The notes beneath the pieces were generated by a model. That model was given only the letters and a program-made list of their open reading frames with translations, had not been told where the DNA came from and ran no database searches. The position numbers and the translations under genes are program-made. Positions 1 through 5,908 of a DNA stretch of 5,909 bases are shown in pieces. The first letter of the stretch is position 1; each line of letters starts with the position of its first letter. The stretch is from an uncultured Clostridia bacterium (GTDB lineage: Bacteria; Bacillota; Clostridia; Oscillospirales; CAG-382): assembly GCA_905235695.1 (NCBI GenBank), contig CAJOMW010000081.1:1-5909 (forward strand), written 5' to 3'.

Positions 1-36
1 GTTGACGAGAACGGAAGGATTTCGGGGCTGTTCTGA
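1..36 (+). CDS. C-terminal end of an upstream gene (partial, unidentified)
   Basis: Frame 1 reads VDENGRISGLF followed by TGA at 34-36. Only eleven residues are visible, so no family can be named. Support for a real gene end comes from context: an intrinsic terminator starts 15 bases after the stop, on the same strand. A random open run of this length is quite possible, so this is a moderate call resting mainly on the terminator. Confidence 0.45.
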   Translation, partial: VDENGRISGLF

Positions 37-51
37 TATAATGTAAAATTT

Positions 52-85
52 AAGGCTGTGGCTTGTGGTCACGGCCTTGTTTTTT
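52..85 (+). terminator. Intrinsic terminator of the upstream gene
   Basis: A 9-pair stem AAGGCTGTG (52-60) / CACGGCCTT (70-78), with one G-U pair and a 9-base loop, is followed by G and six T (80-85). This is a standard Rho-independent terminator. It separates the upstream gene from the promoter at 110-137, so what follows is a new transcription unit. Confidence 0.8.
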
Positions 86-109
86 GTCAATTTGTTTATT
101 ATATTTTAC

Positions 110-137
110 TTGACAAATTTCAAATATTTGGTATAAT
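110..137 (+). promoter_or_regulatory. Sigma-A type promoter of the leader and surface-protein gene
   Basis: A perfect -35 TTGACA (110-115) and perfect -10 TATAAT (132-137) are separated by 16 bases, with an extended -10 TG at 129-130. Transcription should start near 144, within the first bases of the palindrome at 142-259. A transcript from here has about 195 bases of leader before the ATG at 340. With both hexamers at consensus this should be a strong promoter. No operator could be recognised apart from the palindrome itself. Confidence 0.85.
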
Positions 138-141
138 GTAA

Positions 142-259
142 TTGCGACACAATTCAATAATGTATTCAAGCAGATGTTCGTGTGCCTTTTTGCCTTTTTG
201 GGTAAAAATGCATGCTCTTTCTCGCATACGAATTTGCTTGAAAAAGAATTGTGTCGCAA
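142..259. repeat. 118-base imperfect palindrome with perfect 14-base ends (MITE-like)
   Basis: The ends are exact inverted copies: TTGCGACACAATTC (142-155) and GAATTGTGTCGCAA (246-259). Inside, pairing continues: TTCAAGCA (165-172) with TGCTTGAA (235-242), then TTCGTGTGC (177-185) with GCATACGAA (224-232, one G-U). The centre has a small GC-TTTTT / AAAAA-GC hairpin (192-211), and an 8-base unit GCCTTTTT occurs twice in tandem (184-199). As RNA this would be one long interrupted hairpin. The size, terminal repeats and folding fit a miniature inverted-repeat element or a large REP-like repeat. No target-site duplication was seen next to the ends. Together with 260-339 it fills the 300-base gap between genes. 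Confidence 0.65.
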
Positions 260-266
260 CATTCTG

Positions 267-290
267 AGCTGCATTTTTCAGTGTGTAGCT
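267..290 (+). promoter_or_regulatory. Antiterminator-like alternative pairing
   Basis: AGCTGCA (267-273) can pair with TGTAGCT (284-290) in seven pairs, one of them G-U, around a 10-base loop. This uses bases 284-289 of the left arm of the terminator hairpin at 280-306, so the two structures exclude each other. That is the arrangement expected of an attenuator, but seven pairs in AT-rich DNA can arise by chance, and no ligand or leader-peptide signal is evident. Confidence 0.35.
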
Positions 291-312
291 TGGATTGCTG
301 CACACTTTTTTT
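280..312 (+). terminator. Intrinsic terminator in the leader of the surface-protein gene
   Basis: AGTGTGTAGC (280-289) pairs with GCTGCACACT (297-306), ten pairs with one G-U, around the loop TTGGATT. Seven T follow (306-312). It lies about 135 bases after the predicted transcription start and 28 bases before the ATG at 340. Transcripts from the 110-137 promoter must therefore pass it to reach gene 1. It may act as an attenuator, or end a separate RNA of about 170 bases (144-312) that carries the palindrome. Confidence 0.75.
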
Positions 313-324
313 ATATCAAAATTT

Positions 325-331
325 GAGGAGG
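325..331 (+). promoter_or_regulatory. Ribosome binding site choosing the ATG at 340
   Basis: GAGGAGG is a near-perfect Shine-Dalgarno site. It ends 8 bases before ATG 340 but only 1 base before another ATG at 333. The 333 start gives a short non-hydrophobic peptide, while 340 gives a clear signal-peptide beginning, so 340 is the start. Confidence 0.85.
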
Positions 332-339
332 CATGAAAA

Positions 340-426
340 ATGAAAAGAATTATTTGTGCGGTGATTTTGGCGGTTATGGTGGTGATGACAGGGTGCTTTA
401 GGGGCAACGGTTGCCGCAGGGAATAA
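340..426 (+). other. Signal-peptide stub as actually encoded (28 residues)
   Basis: Read literally, translation from ATG 340 makes MKRIICAVILAVMVVMTGCF followed by eight residues and TAA. It has the Lys/Arg start and hydrophobic core of a Sec signal but no mature domain. It could be a product only if the frameshift is real. MTGC at residues 16-19 resembles a lipobox but has Met at the -3 position, which is not typical. Confidence 0.7.
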
Positions 427-2431
427 TACTTCCCAATCATCAGCAGCAACTTTAAATTTTGGAGACAAAGCGAGTATATATGGAATAATACCTCTTTACA
501 CTCGATATTGGTATAAGTTTTCTGTCCCATATACATCTGGCGAACTTACGCTGAATTTTTCAATAGTTTATCATTCTTCTAACGCTCAAACACCAAAGTA
601 TTCTTATTACTTATATGATACAAATGATAAAAAAATAACAGATGGCGATAATATAAGCAAAAATATTACAGAAAGATTAGCTTTACCAAAAGGTATTTAT
701 TATCTATGCATATCACATAATACTGGATATGGAAACTATACATATTCAACTTCAGATCTAATCATTACCCCCACCTTCACCTGCTCCCACGAAGGCAAAA
801 CCCACGAAGAAACAACCGCCGCCACCTGCACAAAAGAGGGTGAAACAAGGACAATCTGTGACGAGTGCAAAGAGGTAATATCAACTAAGACTATAAAGAA
901 AATCCCCCACACACCCGAGGGCGAATGGACGCACACAAGCGACGTCTCCTGCTCAAGCGAGGGCAAGGACGTAAGGTACTGCACCGTCTGCGGCGAGGAG
1001 GCAGAGGTCAAAACCGAGGAAAAGCTCCCCCACACCTATGGCGACTGGACTACCGACAAGGAGCCGACCTGCTCCGACGCAGGCACTCGCTCGAGGGTAT
1101 GCGAGGTATGCGGCGAAAAGGACACCGAATACATAAAAACTCTCCCACACACCTACGGCAAGTGGGAGACTATGCGCGAAGCAACCTGCGCGGACGAGGG
1201 CGAGCGGCAGAGAAAGTGCGCAGTCTGCGGAGAAGTTCAGAAAGAAGATATACCTAAGCTCAGCCACTCATTCGGCTCATGGACTGTAACCAAAAAGGCG
1301 ACCTGCACCTCTGCCGGCACACGCACACGCACCTGCACCGAATGCGGTACAAAAGAGACCGACTCCGTCGCAATGACCGACCACACCTATACATCTTGGA
1401 CTACTACAAGGCAAGCGACCTGTACGTCCGAGGGCGCAAGACGGCGCACCTGCACCGAGTGCGGATACGCCCAGACGGACACCATAGATAAAAAAGGTCA
1501 CGAGTACGGCTCGTGGACGACAACGAGAGAAGCTACCTGCACGTCTACGGGCTTAAGACGCCGCACCTGCGCAAACTGCGGAAATGTTGATGAGAGCACT
1601 ATATCAAAGCTGAATCACGGAGCTGAAACCTATGATAAGGTTATCACTGCGGCTACCTGCTCGAAAACCGGCACGGCTAATGTTATATGCAAGTACTGCG
1701 ACAAGGTTGTATCCACGAAAACCCTTCCCAAGACCGAGCATACGATCGGCGAATGGACGGTAACAAAGCGTGCCACGATGACTTCCGGCGGCGTGCGGCA
1801 GGCTAAGTGCAAGGTATGCGGCGAGACAATAACCGAAACCTTTGCTCACGGAACGCCGGGTAAGAGTGCGTTCAAATCATCACGCTCATATAACGGCAAT
1901 TTCAAGGATGTGCAGAAGAGCGACTGGTTTTACGACTCCGTAAAGACGGCGTACGAGTACACCCTCGTAAACGGAAAGTCCGCCGTATCATTTGAGCCGA
2001 ATTCTCATTTCACGGTAGCAGAGACGCTGACCGTTGCGGCGAACATTCACACGCTGTACAACGACCTTACCGTAAGAAACGAGTTTGAATACGAGAAATG
2101 GTATCAGAGGTATGTCGATTACTGTATTGAAAACGGAATAATAACCGACGGGCAGTTTGACTCGTACGAGCGCAACATAACGCGCGGCGAGATGGCGATA
2201 GTTTTCGCAAGCATACTTCCAGAAAAAGAGTACGGGCTTGTAAAGAGCGGCGTAAACTCCGACGTCACGAGCGATATGGGCTGTTATGAAGCGGTAAAGA
2301 AGCTGTACAGTGCCGGAATCGTGACAGGCGATGACACCGGGCTTTACAGACCGGGCGATGACATTATCAGAAGCGAGGCGTGCGTCATATTCTCGAGAAT
2401 AGCTATAGACGACAAGAGAGTTAAGGCGTAA
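340..2431 (+). CDS. Secreted SLH-anchored His/Cys-repeat surface protein, frameshifted in signal peptide
   Basis: The start at 340 reads MKRIICAVILAVMVVMTG and then runs into TAA at 424-426. The frame one base over is open from 389 to TAA 2429-2431. Removing one G at 391-393 joins them into a 696-residue protein (TGALGATVAA, then GNNTS), giving a normal signal peptide with a signal peptidase I site near residue 26. Dropping a G from 401-404 instead keeps MTGC, a weak lipobox. After the signal come a PPC-like beta-sandwich (about residues 38-142), nine His/Cys repeats (148-502) and three SLH domains (521-691). SLH domains bind pyruvylated wall polymers, so the protein should sit on the cell surface. 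The repeats may be a stalk or a metal or disulfide module (inference). The mature frame has no ATG before 1172, so without the shift most of the protein would be neither translated nor exported. Its ligand is unknown. It is transcribed alone, from its own promoter to its own terminator. Confidence 0.8.
452..766 (+). other. AT-rich N-terminal beta-sandwich (PPC-like) domain
   Basis: The translated segment has the pattern of a bacterial pre-peptidase C-terminal-like domain: YWYKFSVPYTSGELTLNF, then YYLYDTNDKKI and LPKGIYYLCISHN, the usual alternation of hydrophobic strands ending in a Leu-Pro-x-Gly-x-Tyr-Tyr strand. Such domains often bind ligands or help folding in secreted proteins. It is much poorer in GC than the rest of the gene: 13 of 60 bases at 601-660 against 38 of 60 at 1021-1080, by hand count. 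Family assignment is from pattern only. Confidence 0.5.
782..1846 (+). repeat. Nine tandem His/Cys protein repeats of 36-42 residues
   Basis: Units begin at 782, 908, 1031, 1148, 1265, 1382, 1499, 1616 and 1739; units 3 to 7 are exactly 117 bases. The core is H-x12-C-x9-C-x2-C-G, with a Trp five residues after the His and Gly and Arg before the CxxC pair (for example HTYGDW, ATCTSxGxRxRTC, CG). Unit 1 begins with Cys and lacks the standard His-Trp start. Unit 2 has two extra residues before the Trp. Unit 8 has no Trp. Unit 9 has ATM where the others have a Cys. Such repeats are common in Firmicutes surface proteins. Units 5-7 are the most alike, suggesting recent duplication. One His and three Cys per unit could hold a zinc ion, or the Cys could form disulfides; the sequence does not decide. 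Confidence 0.85.
1901..2413 (+). other. Three S-layer homology (SLH) domains
   Basis: SLH1 (from 1901) starts FKDVQKSDWFYDSVKTAYEY and has VNGKSAVSFEPN and VAE. SLH2 (from 2099) has YVDYCIENGIITD and TRGE, with its usual Phe-x-Asp-Val opening replaced by FEYEKWYQRY. SLH3 (from 2261) has DVTSDMGCYEAVKKLYSAGI, GLYRPGDDIIRSE. The TRAE-type motif is thus VAET, TRGE and IRSE in turn. Three SLH units at the very C-terminus are the normal way to dock on a pyruvylated secondary wall polymer. Confidence 0.88.
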
Positions 2432-2451
2432 AAAATATCGGAACAGACCTA

Positions 2452-2485
2452 TACAGCGGACAGTGCTTGTCCGCTGTAAATTTTT
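2452..2485 (+). terminator. Intrinsic terminator of the surface-protein gene
   Basis: A perfect 11-pair stem TACAGCGGACA (2452-2462) / TGTCCGCTGTA (2468-2478), with a 5-base loop GTGCT, is followed by AA and five T (2481-2485). It starts 20 bases after the stop at 2431. It separates the surface-protein gene from the mannosidase gene, so the two are not an operon. Confidence 0.9.
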
Positions 2486-2492
2486 ATTGCTA

Positions 2493-2520
2493 TTGCAAAT
2501 TACAGAATATATGTTATAAT
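2493..2520 (+). promoter_or_regulatory. Promoter of the alpha-mannosidase gene
   Basis: -35 TTGCAA (2493-2498, four of six consensus bases) and -10 TATAAT (2515-2520) are 16 bases apart, with an extended -10 TG at 2512-2513. Transcription should begin near 2527, leaving a leader of only about 22 bases before ATG 2549. No operator or catabolite-control (cre-like) site was recognised. Confidence 0.7.
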
Positions 2521-2533
2521 AAAGAAAAAATCC

Positions 2534-2540
2534 AAAGGGG
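2534..2540 (+). promoter_or_regulatory. Ribosome binding site of the alpha-mannosidase gene
   Basis: AAAGGGG ends 8 bases before ATG 2549, which fixes that start. No other in-frame start with a comparable site is nearby. Confidence 0.8.
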
Positions 2541-2548
2541 CCGTTATT

Positions 2549-5500
2549 ATGACTTTTATAGAAGAAAAAATAAGAATAACGCTGGAGAAGCTCGGCGCGC
2601 TCACCGTGACAAGCCGTGCAAAAGCAGACGACGTATACTTTATCCGCTGCGGCTACAAGACGTCCAATGTTCCGCCGGAGGACGGCGTCGGCTGGACAAG
2701 GCTCGACGGAAAGCCCGTGGAATTTGAGAGAGATTCTCATGCGTGGCTGCACTTTGCGCTTGACGTTCCGAAAGCGGCGGACAACGAAAAATATTTTCTG
2801 AATTTCACCACCGGAAAAGAGGGGCAGTGGGACGCGCAGAATCCTCAGTGTACCGTTTTCGTTAACGGCACGACCGCAATTCAGGCGTTTGACACTAACC
2901 ACACCGAGCTGCTTCTCGACGCCGGAAAAAAGGATATCTACATATATTTATTTGCCGGAATGGCAAACTGCACGCTGTTTCTGAACGTATCTCTTATAAA
3001 GAAGAACATGGACGTAAACAAACTGTACTACGATATGAGTGTTCCGTACGAGGCTATGAAGTGTCTTGACAAAAACTCATACGATTATGTAAATATATGC
3101 AACTGCCTTGACAGGGCGTGTATGCTCATAGATTTTCGGGACAATCTGTCGGAAGCATTCTATGACAGCGTCCTGGAGGCGGACAGATTTCTCGAAGAGG
3201 AGTTTTACGGGAAGCTGTGCGGCAAGGGCGGAAGCGGCGGAGAGCTTGCGCTTATAGGTCACACGCACATTGACGTAGCCTGGCTGTGGACGCTTGCTCA
3301 GACTGCGGAAAAGGCTCAGCGCTCCTTTTCAACCGTCATAAATCTGATGGAGCAGTACCCCGACTACGTATTCATGTCAAGTCAGCCTCAGCTGTACAAA
3401 TACGTAAAGCAAAACGATCCCGAGCTTTACGAAAGAATAAAGAAAAGAATAAAAGAGGGGCGCTTTGAGCCGGAAGGCGCAATGTGGCTCGAATCCGACA
3501 CGAATCTCGTCAGCGGCGAAAGCCTGATAAGGCAGATAATGTACGGAAAGAAATTTATGAAGGACGAGTTCGGTACGGACAGCCGCGTTCTCTGGCTACC
3601 GGACGTTTTCGGATACAGTGCGGCGCTTCCGCAGATACTTAAAAAGTGTGGGGTGGACAAATTCTTTACCGCAAAAATATCCTGGAGCGAGACGAACAAG
3701 TTTCCGCACGACGCATTTATCTGGCGTGGGATAGACGGAAGCGAAGTGTTTGCCGTGCTTTCGGACTCCTATGTAAAACGGCTTGAGCCCGGTTTCGTAT
3801 TTTCGTCCGAAAAGGTACACACCGGCAAAAAGTATTCCGACACGCACATTATGACGTTCGGCTTTGGCGACGGCGGCGGAGGACCGACGTATCAGATGCT
3901 CGAAAACTACGAGAGGCTTAAAAGAGGTCTGCCGGGTTTTCCGAAAGTCACAATGAAAAAGAGTGCGGAAGCGCTCGAGGATATCTGCGACAAATTCATA
4001 AAGAGCACCGAGCAGCTCCGCTTTACGCCGAAGTGGTCGGGAGAGCTGTATCTTGAGATGCACCGAGGAACCTACACAACAATGGCCGCTAACAAGAAAA
4101 ACAACCGCAAGAGCGAGCTGTTATACCAGAAGGCGGAGGCGGCCTCGGCGAGCGCTCTGCTCCTGTCGGGCGAAGAATATCCGAAGGAAGCGCTTGCCGA
4201 AGGGTGGGAGACCATTCTCAAAAATCAGTTCCACGACATTTTGCCCGGCTCTTCCATAAAAGAAGTATATGACGTAAGCTCTGCCGAATACGAAAAGGTA
4301 CTCGAAAGCGGAGAAAAAGTATATAGCACGGCAATAGACGAAATATCGAAAAACATAAAAACCAAAGGCGGCGTTCTCGTATACAATCCGACGCCGTTTG
4401 AGGTGACGGACACCGTCAGATGCGGCGACGTCGAATTTATCGCCGAGAAGGTGCCTTCGCACGGATATGCGGTCATAGATCCCTCCAAAAACACGCTGCG
4501 CGGCACTGCAAAGCAGGTGATTTCATCCGTCCTTGACAGAGACGCAAAGGCGTTTGACAAAATCATAGAAAACGAATATCTGAAGGTCACTTTTGACGAA
4601 AAGTATCACATAATTTCAATCTATGACAAGAAGAACGGCAGAGAAGTCATTGAAGGCGGCAAGAGCGCAAACGTGCTCGAGGTGTTTGAGGACTATCCGA
4701 GAGCCTACGACGCCTGGGAGATAACGGAGTACTACAAGCAAAAGAAGTGGACGGCCGACGACGTTTCCGAAGTCTTTGTCATAAACGAGCAATGTCACGC
4801 AGGTCTTTCCATAAAGCGCAGATACGGCCGCTCAGTGATAAAGCAGGACATAATTTTAAAGACCGGCTCGCCGAGGCTCGATTTTGTGACGGAGATAGAC
4901 TGGCACGAGGATCACGTTCTCCTCAAGGCCGCCTTTCCGTTCGATATTCACGCAGAGAGCGCAGCTTACGATATACAGTTCGGCTATGTCACCCGTCCCA
5001 CGCACCGCAATACGTCATGGGACGAGGCAAAGTTTGAGGTATGTGCGCACAAATGGGCGGATATATCGGAAGCCGACTACGGGGTAAGCCTTATGAGCGA
5101 CTGCAAGTACGGGTACAGCACCGAGGAGAACGTAATGAAGATATCGCTGCTGAAGGCGCCCACTTACCCGAACCCCGAAGCCGACAGAGGGCTTCACACG
5201 TTTACCTATTCCGTGTATCCACATTCGGGTACCGTATCTCAGGGCGGCACGATAAAACAGGCGTATATGCTGAACGATCCGCTCTGTGCGGCAGTCATTC
5301 CCGAAAACAAGGGCGGTACGCTTTCCGAGCGGTTCTGCTTTGTAAGGTCGGATAAGGAAGGCGCTGTTGCGGAGACTATAAAGCTCGCCGAGGACGGAAA
5401 CGGGTTTATCGTGCGCATATACGAAGCTCTTAACTCAAAGATACCTTTAAAGCTCACGTTCGGATTTGACATTGAAAAGGTCTTCGAGTGCGATATGCTT

Positions 5501-5602
5501 GAAAACGACCTTGAACAGCTCGAAAGCGATGGCAGAGACGTAAAGCTCCGCCTCTCAAATTTTGAAATAAAAACTCTCAGAGTCATACCGGCAAAAGGAT
5601 AA
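2549..5602 (+). CDS. Alpha-mannosidase, glycoside hydrolase family 38
   Basis: A 1017-residue GH38 alpha-mannosidase of the long cytoplasmic (Ams1/MAN2C1-like) type, removing alpha-linked mannose with retention at a zinc site. Residues 1-230 form an N-terminal beta-rich domain. The catalytic domain opens with IGHTHIDVAWLWT, where His240 and Asp242 match the family's metal-binding His-x-Asp. WLPDVFGYS holds Asp352, matching the nucleophile and metal ligand. GFGDGGGGP lies at 438-446. NQFHDILPGSS holds His562, the fourth metal ligand. The C-terminal beta-sandwich begins near ENEYLKVTFD (about 675). Assignments come from comparison with known GH38 motifs. All four zinc ligands are present and length is normal, so it should be active. 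There is no signal peptide or membrane segment, so it probably acts on imported manno-oligosaccharides or N-glycan fragments. No transporter is visible. Linkage specificity cannot be read from sequence. The coding sequence ends exactly at the suspected junction near 5602, with no terminator after it. Confidence 0.95.
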   Translation: MTFIEEKIRITLEKLGALTVTSRAKADDVYFIRCGYKTSNVPPEDGVGWTRLDGKPVEFERDSHAWLHFALDVPKAADNEKYFLNFTTGKEGQWDAQNPQCTVFVNGTTAIQAFDTNHTELLLDAGKKDIYIYLFAGMANCTLFLNVSLIKKNMDVNKLYYDMSVPYEAMKCLDKNSYDYVNICNCLDRACMLIDFRDNLSEAFYDSVLEADRFLEEEFYGKLCGKGGSGGELALIGHTHIDVAWLWTLAQTAEKAQRSFSTVINLMEQYPDYVFMSSQPQLYKYVKQNDPELYERIKKRIKEGRFEPEGAMWLESDTNLVSGESLIRQIMYGKKFMKDEFGTDSRVLWLPDVFGYSAALPQILKKCGVDKFFTAKISWSETNKFPHDAFIWRGIDGSEVFAVLSDSYVKRLEPGFVFSSEKVHTGKKYSDTHIMTFGFGDGGGGPTYQMLENYERLKRGLPGFPKVTMKKSAEALEDICDKFIKSTEQLRFTPKWSGELYLEMHRGTYTTMAANKKNNRKSELLYQKAEAASASALLLSGEEYPKEALAEGWETILKNQFHDILPGSSIKEVYDVSSAEYEKVLESGEKVYSTAIDEISKNIKTKGGVLVYNPTPFEVTDTVRCGDVEFIAEKVPSHGYAVIDPSKNTLRGTAKQVISSVLDRDAKAFDKIIENEYLKVTFDEKYHIISIYDKKNGREVIEGGKSANVLEVFEDYPRAYDAWEITEYYKQKKWTADDVSEVFVINEQCHAGLSIKRRYGRSVIKQDIILKTGSPRLDFVTEIDWHEDHVLLKAAFPFDIHAESAAYDIQFGYVTRPTHRNTSWDEAKFEVCAHKWADISEADYGVSLMSDCKYGYSTEENVMKISLLKAPTYPNPEADRGLHTFTYSVYPHSGTVSQGGTIKQAYMLNDPLCAAVIPENKGGTLSERFCFVRSDKEGAVAETIKLAEDGNGFIVRIYEALNSKIPLKLTFGFDIEKVFECDMLENDLEQLESDGRDVKLRLSNFEIKTLRVIPAKG

Positions 5603-5808
5603 TCAAAGCGGCGCTCACTGGCAACCACAAAATGGTTCTTGTCACCATAAAAAATAAGACCGACAACACGCCACATATCGTTTTGGAAATTCGGGTAGAA
5701 AAAATCCATCGACCAACGCGCACGCGGTGGCGGAAAACTACCCAACATCAGCACTTTAGCCGATGGCGGCAGAAAAGGTTTTAACGGATGGCGCTCAATA
5801 TCGCTCAT
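5602..5808 (-). pseudogene. Truncated uracil-DNA glycosylase family protein (first 69 residues)
   Basis: Reading from ATG 5808, residues 1-69 look like the N-terminus of the Mug/deoxyinosine-glycosylase branch of the uracil-DNA glycosylase superfamily, as found in Bacteroidota: HPLKPFLPPSAKVLMLGSFP, WSMDFFYPNFQNDMWRVVG, LIFYGDKNHF. These enzymes remove deaminated bases from DNA, and GSFPP is at the usual place of the catalytic motif I loop. Full members are about 165-195 residues. Here the homology stops near ERRFD (5602), and the frame continues only through the antisense of the mannosidase gene to 5239, which carries no glycosylase motifs. There is no Shine-Dalgarno site before the ATG, only an A-rich leader, typical of Bacteroidota. 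It is a gene fragment, cut by a recombination or by mis-joined assembly. Confidence 0.7.
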
Positions 5809-5908
5809 TAGTTTTTTTTGCCGAAAAATAATTCTTTTTGGCTTGCGCGCGATTGCCGCTGTTTCTTAATTTCGCTCTATGATTTTCAAACTCGACAACC
5901 GCATTGCC
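5795..5908 (-). CDS. C-terminal end of an unidentified gene (partial), overlapping the glycosylase start
   Basis: On the minus strand an open frame enters at the window edge (5908) and ends with TGA at 5797-5795, overlapping the glycosylase start by 14 bases. Its 37 residues begin GNAVVEFENHRAKLRNSGNR and end in a Lys/Asn/Ser-rich basic tail, the look of a genuine C-terminus. The overlap suggests translational coupling in one operon. I do not recognise the family, and the fragment is too short to assign. Confidence 0.4.
   Translation of the reverse strand, partial: GNAVVEFENHRAKLRNSGNRAQAKKNYFSAKKTNERY

Larger units (their letters stand above)
174..326 (+). other. Possible 50-residue leader ORF inside the palindrome (doubtful)
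   Basis: An open frame runs from ATG 174 to TGA 324-326 and starts MFVCLFAFLGKNACSFSHTN. It is rich in Phe, Cys and Leu. It crosses the palindrome and the terminator hairpin, and its stop codon overlaps the Shine-Dalgarno site of gene 1 (325-331). No convincing ribosome site precedes its ATG, and frames inside palindromes often stay open on both strands by symmetry. It would matter only if translation of the leader controls the terminator. Recorded as doubtful, not as a gene. Confidence 0.2.

Noticed and set aside
333..401. ATG at 333 as the start of gene 1
   Set aside because: It is one base from the Shine-Dalgarno site, gives a 22-residue non-hydrophobic peptide, and is in neither the signal-peptide frame nor the mature frame.
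50..536. Minus-strand open frames through the leader region (74 and 138 codons)
   Set aside because: They run through the palindrome and the terminators. They are AT-rich, have no ribosome site and resemble no protein; palindrome symmetry and low stop density explain them.
782..1846. CRISPR array or DNA-level satellite
   Set aside because: The 117-base periodicity is at protein level; DNA copies are diverged and the frame is kept throughout.
782..1846. Multiheme cytochrome (CxxCH) domain
   Set aside because: The CxxC pairs are followed by Gly, Lys or Asp, never by His, so no heme-binding motif is present.
1172..2431. ATG at 1172 as the true start of the surface protein
   Set aside because: It falls inside the fourth repeat unit, has no ribosome site, and the same frame is open with homologous repeats for nearly 800 bases upstream.
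1988..2902. 304-codon open frame on the minus strand
   Set aside because: It lies antisense to the SLH domains and the start of the mannosidase gene, running through the terminator and promoter between them. It has no ribosome site and no recognisable domain.
5239..5601. Extension of the glycosylase frame to 5239 as a 189-residue intact protein
   Set aside because: Residues after about 69 are the antisense of the mannosidase C-terminus and show none of the later glycosylase motifs.
5615..5650. AACCA/TGGTT hairpin as a mannosidase terminator
   Set aside because: The stem is only five pairs with no T run after it, and it lies inside the glycosylase coding fragment.
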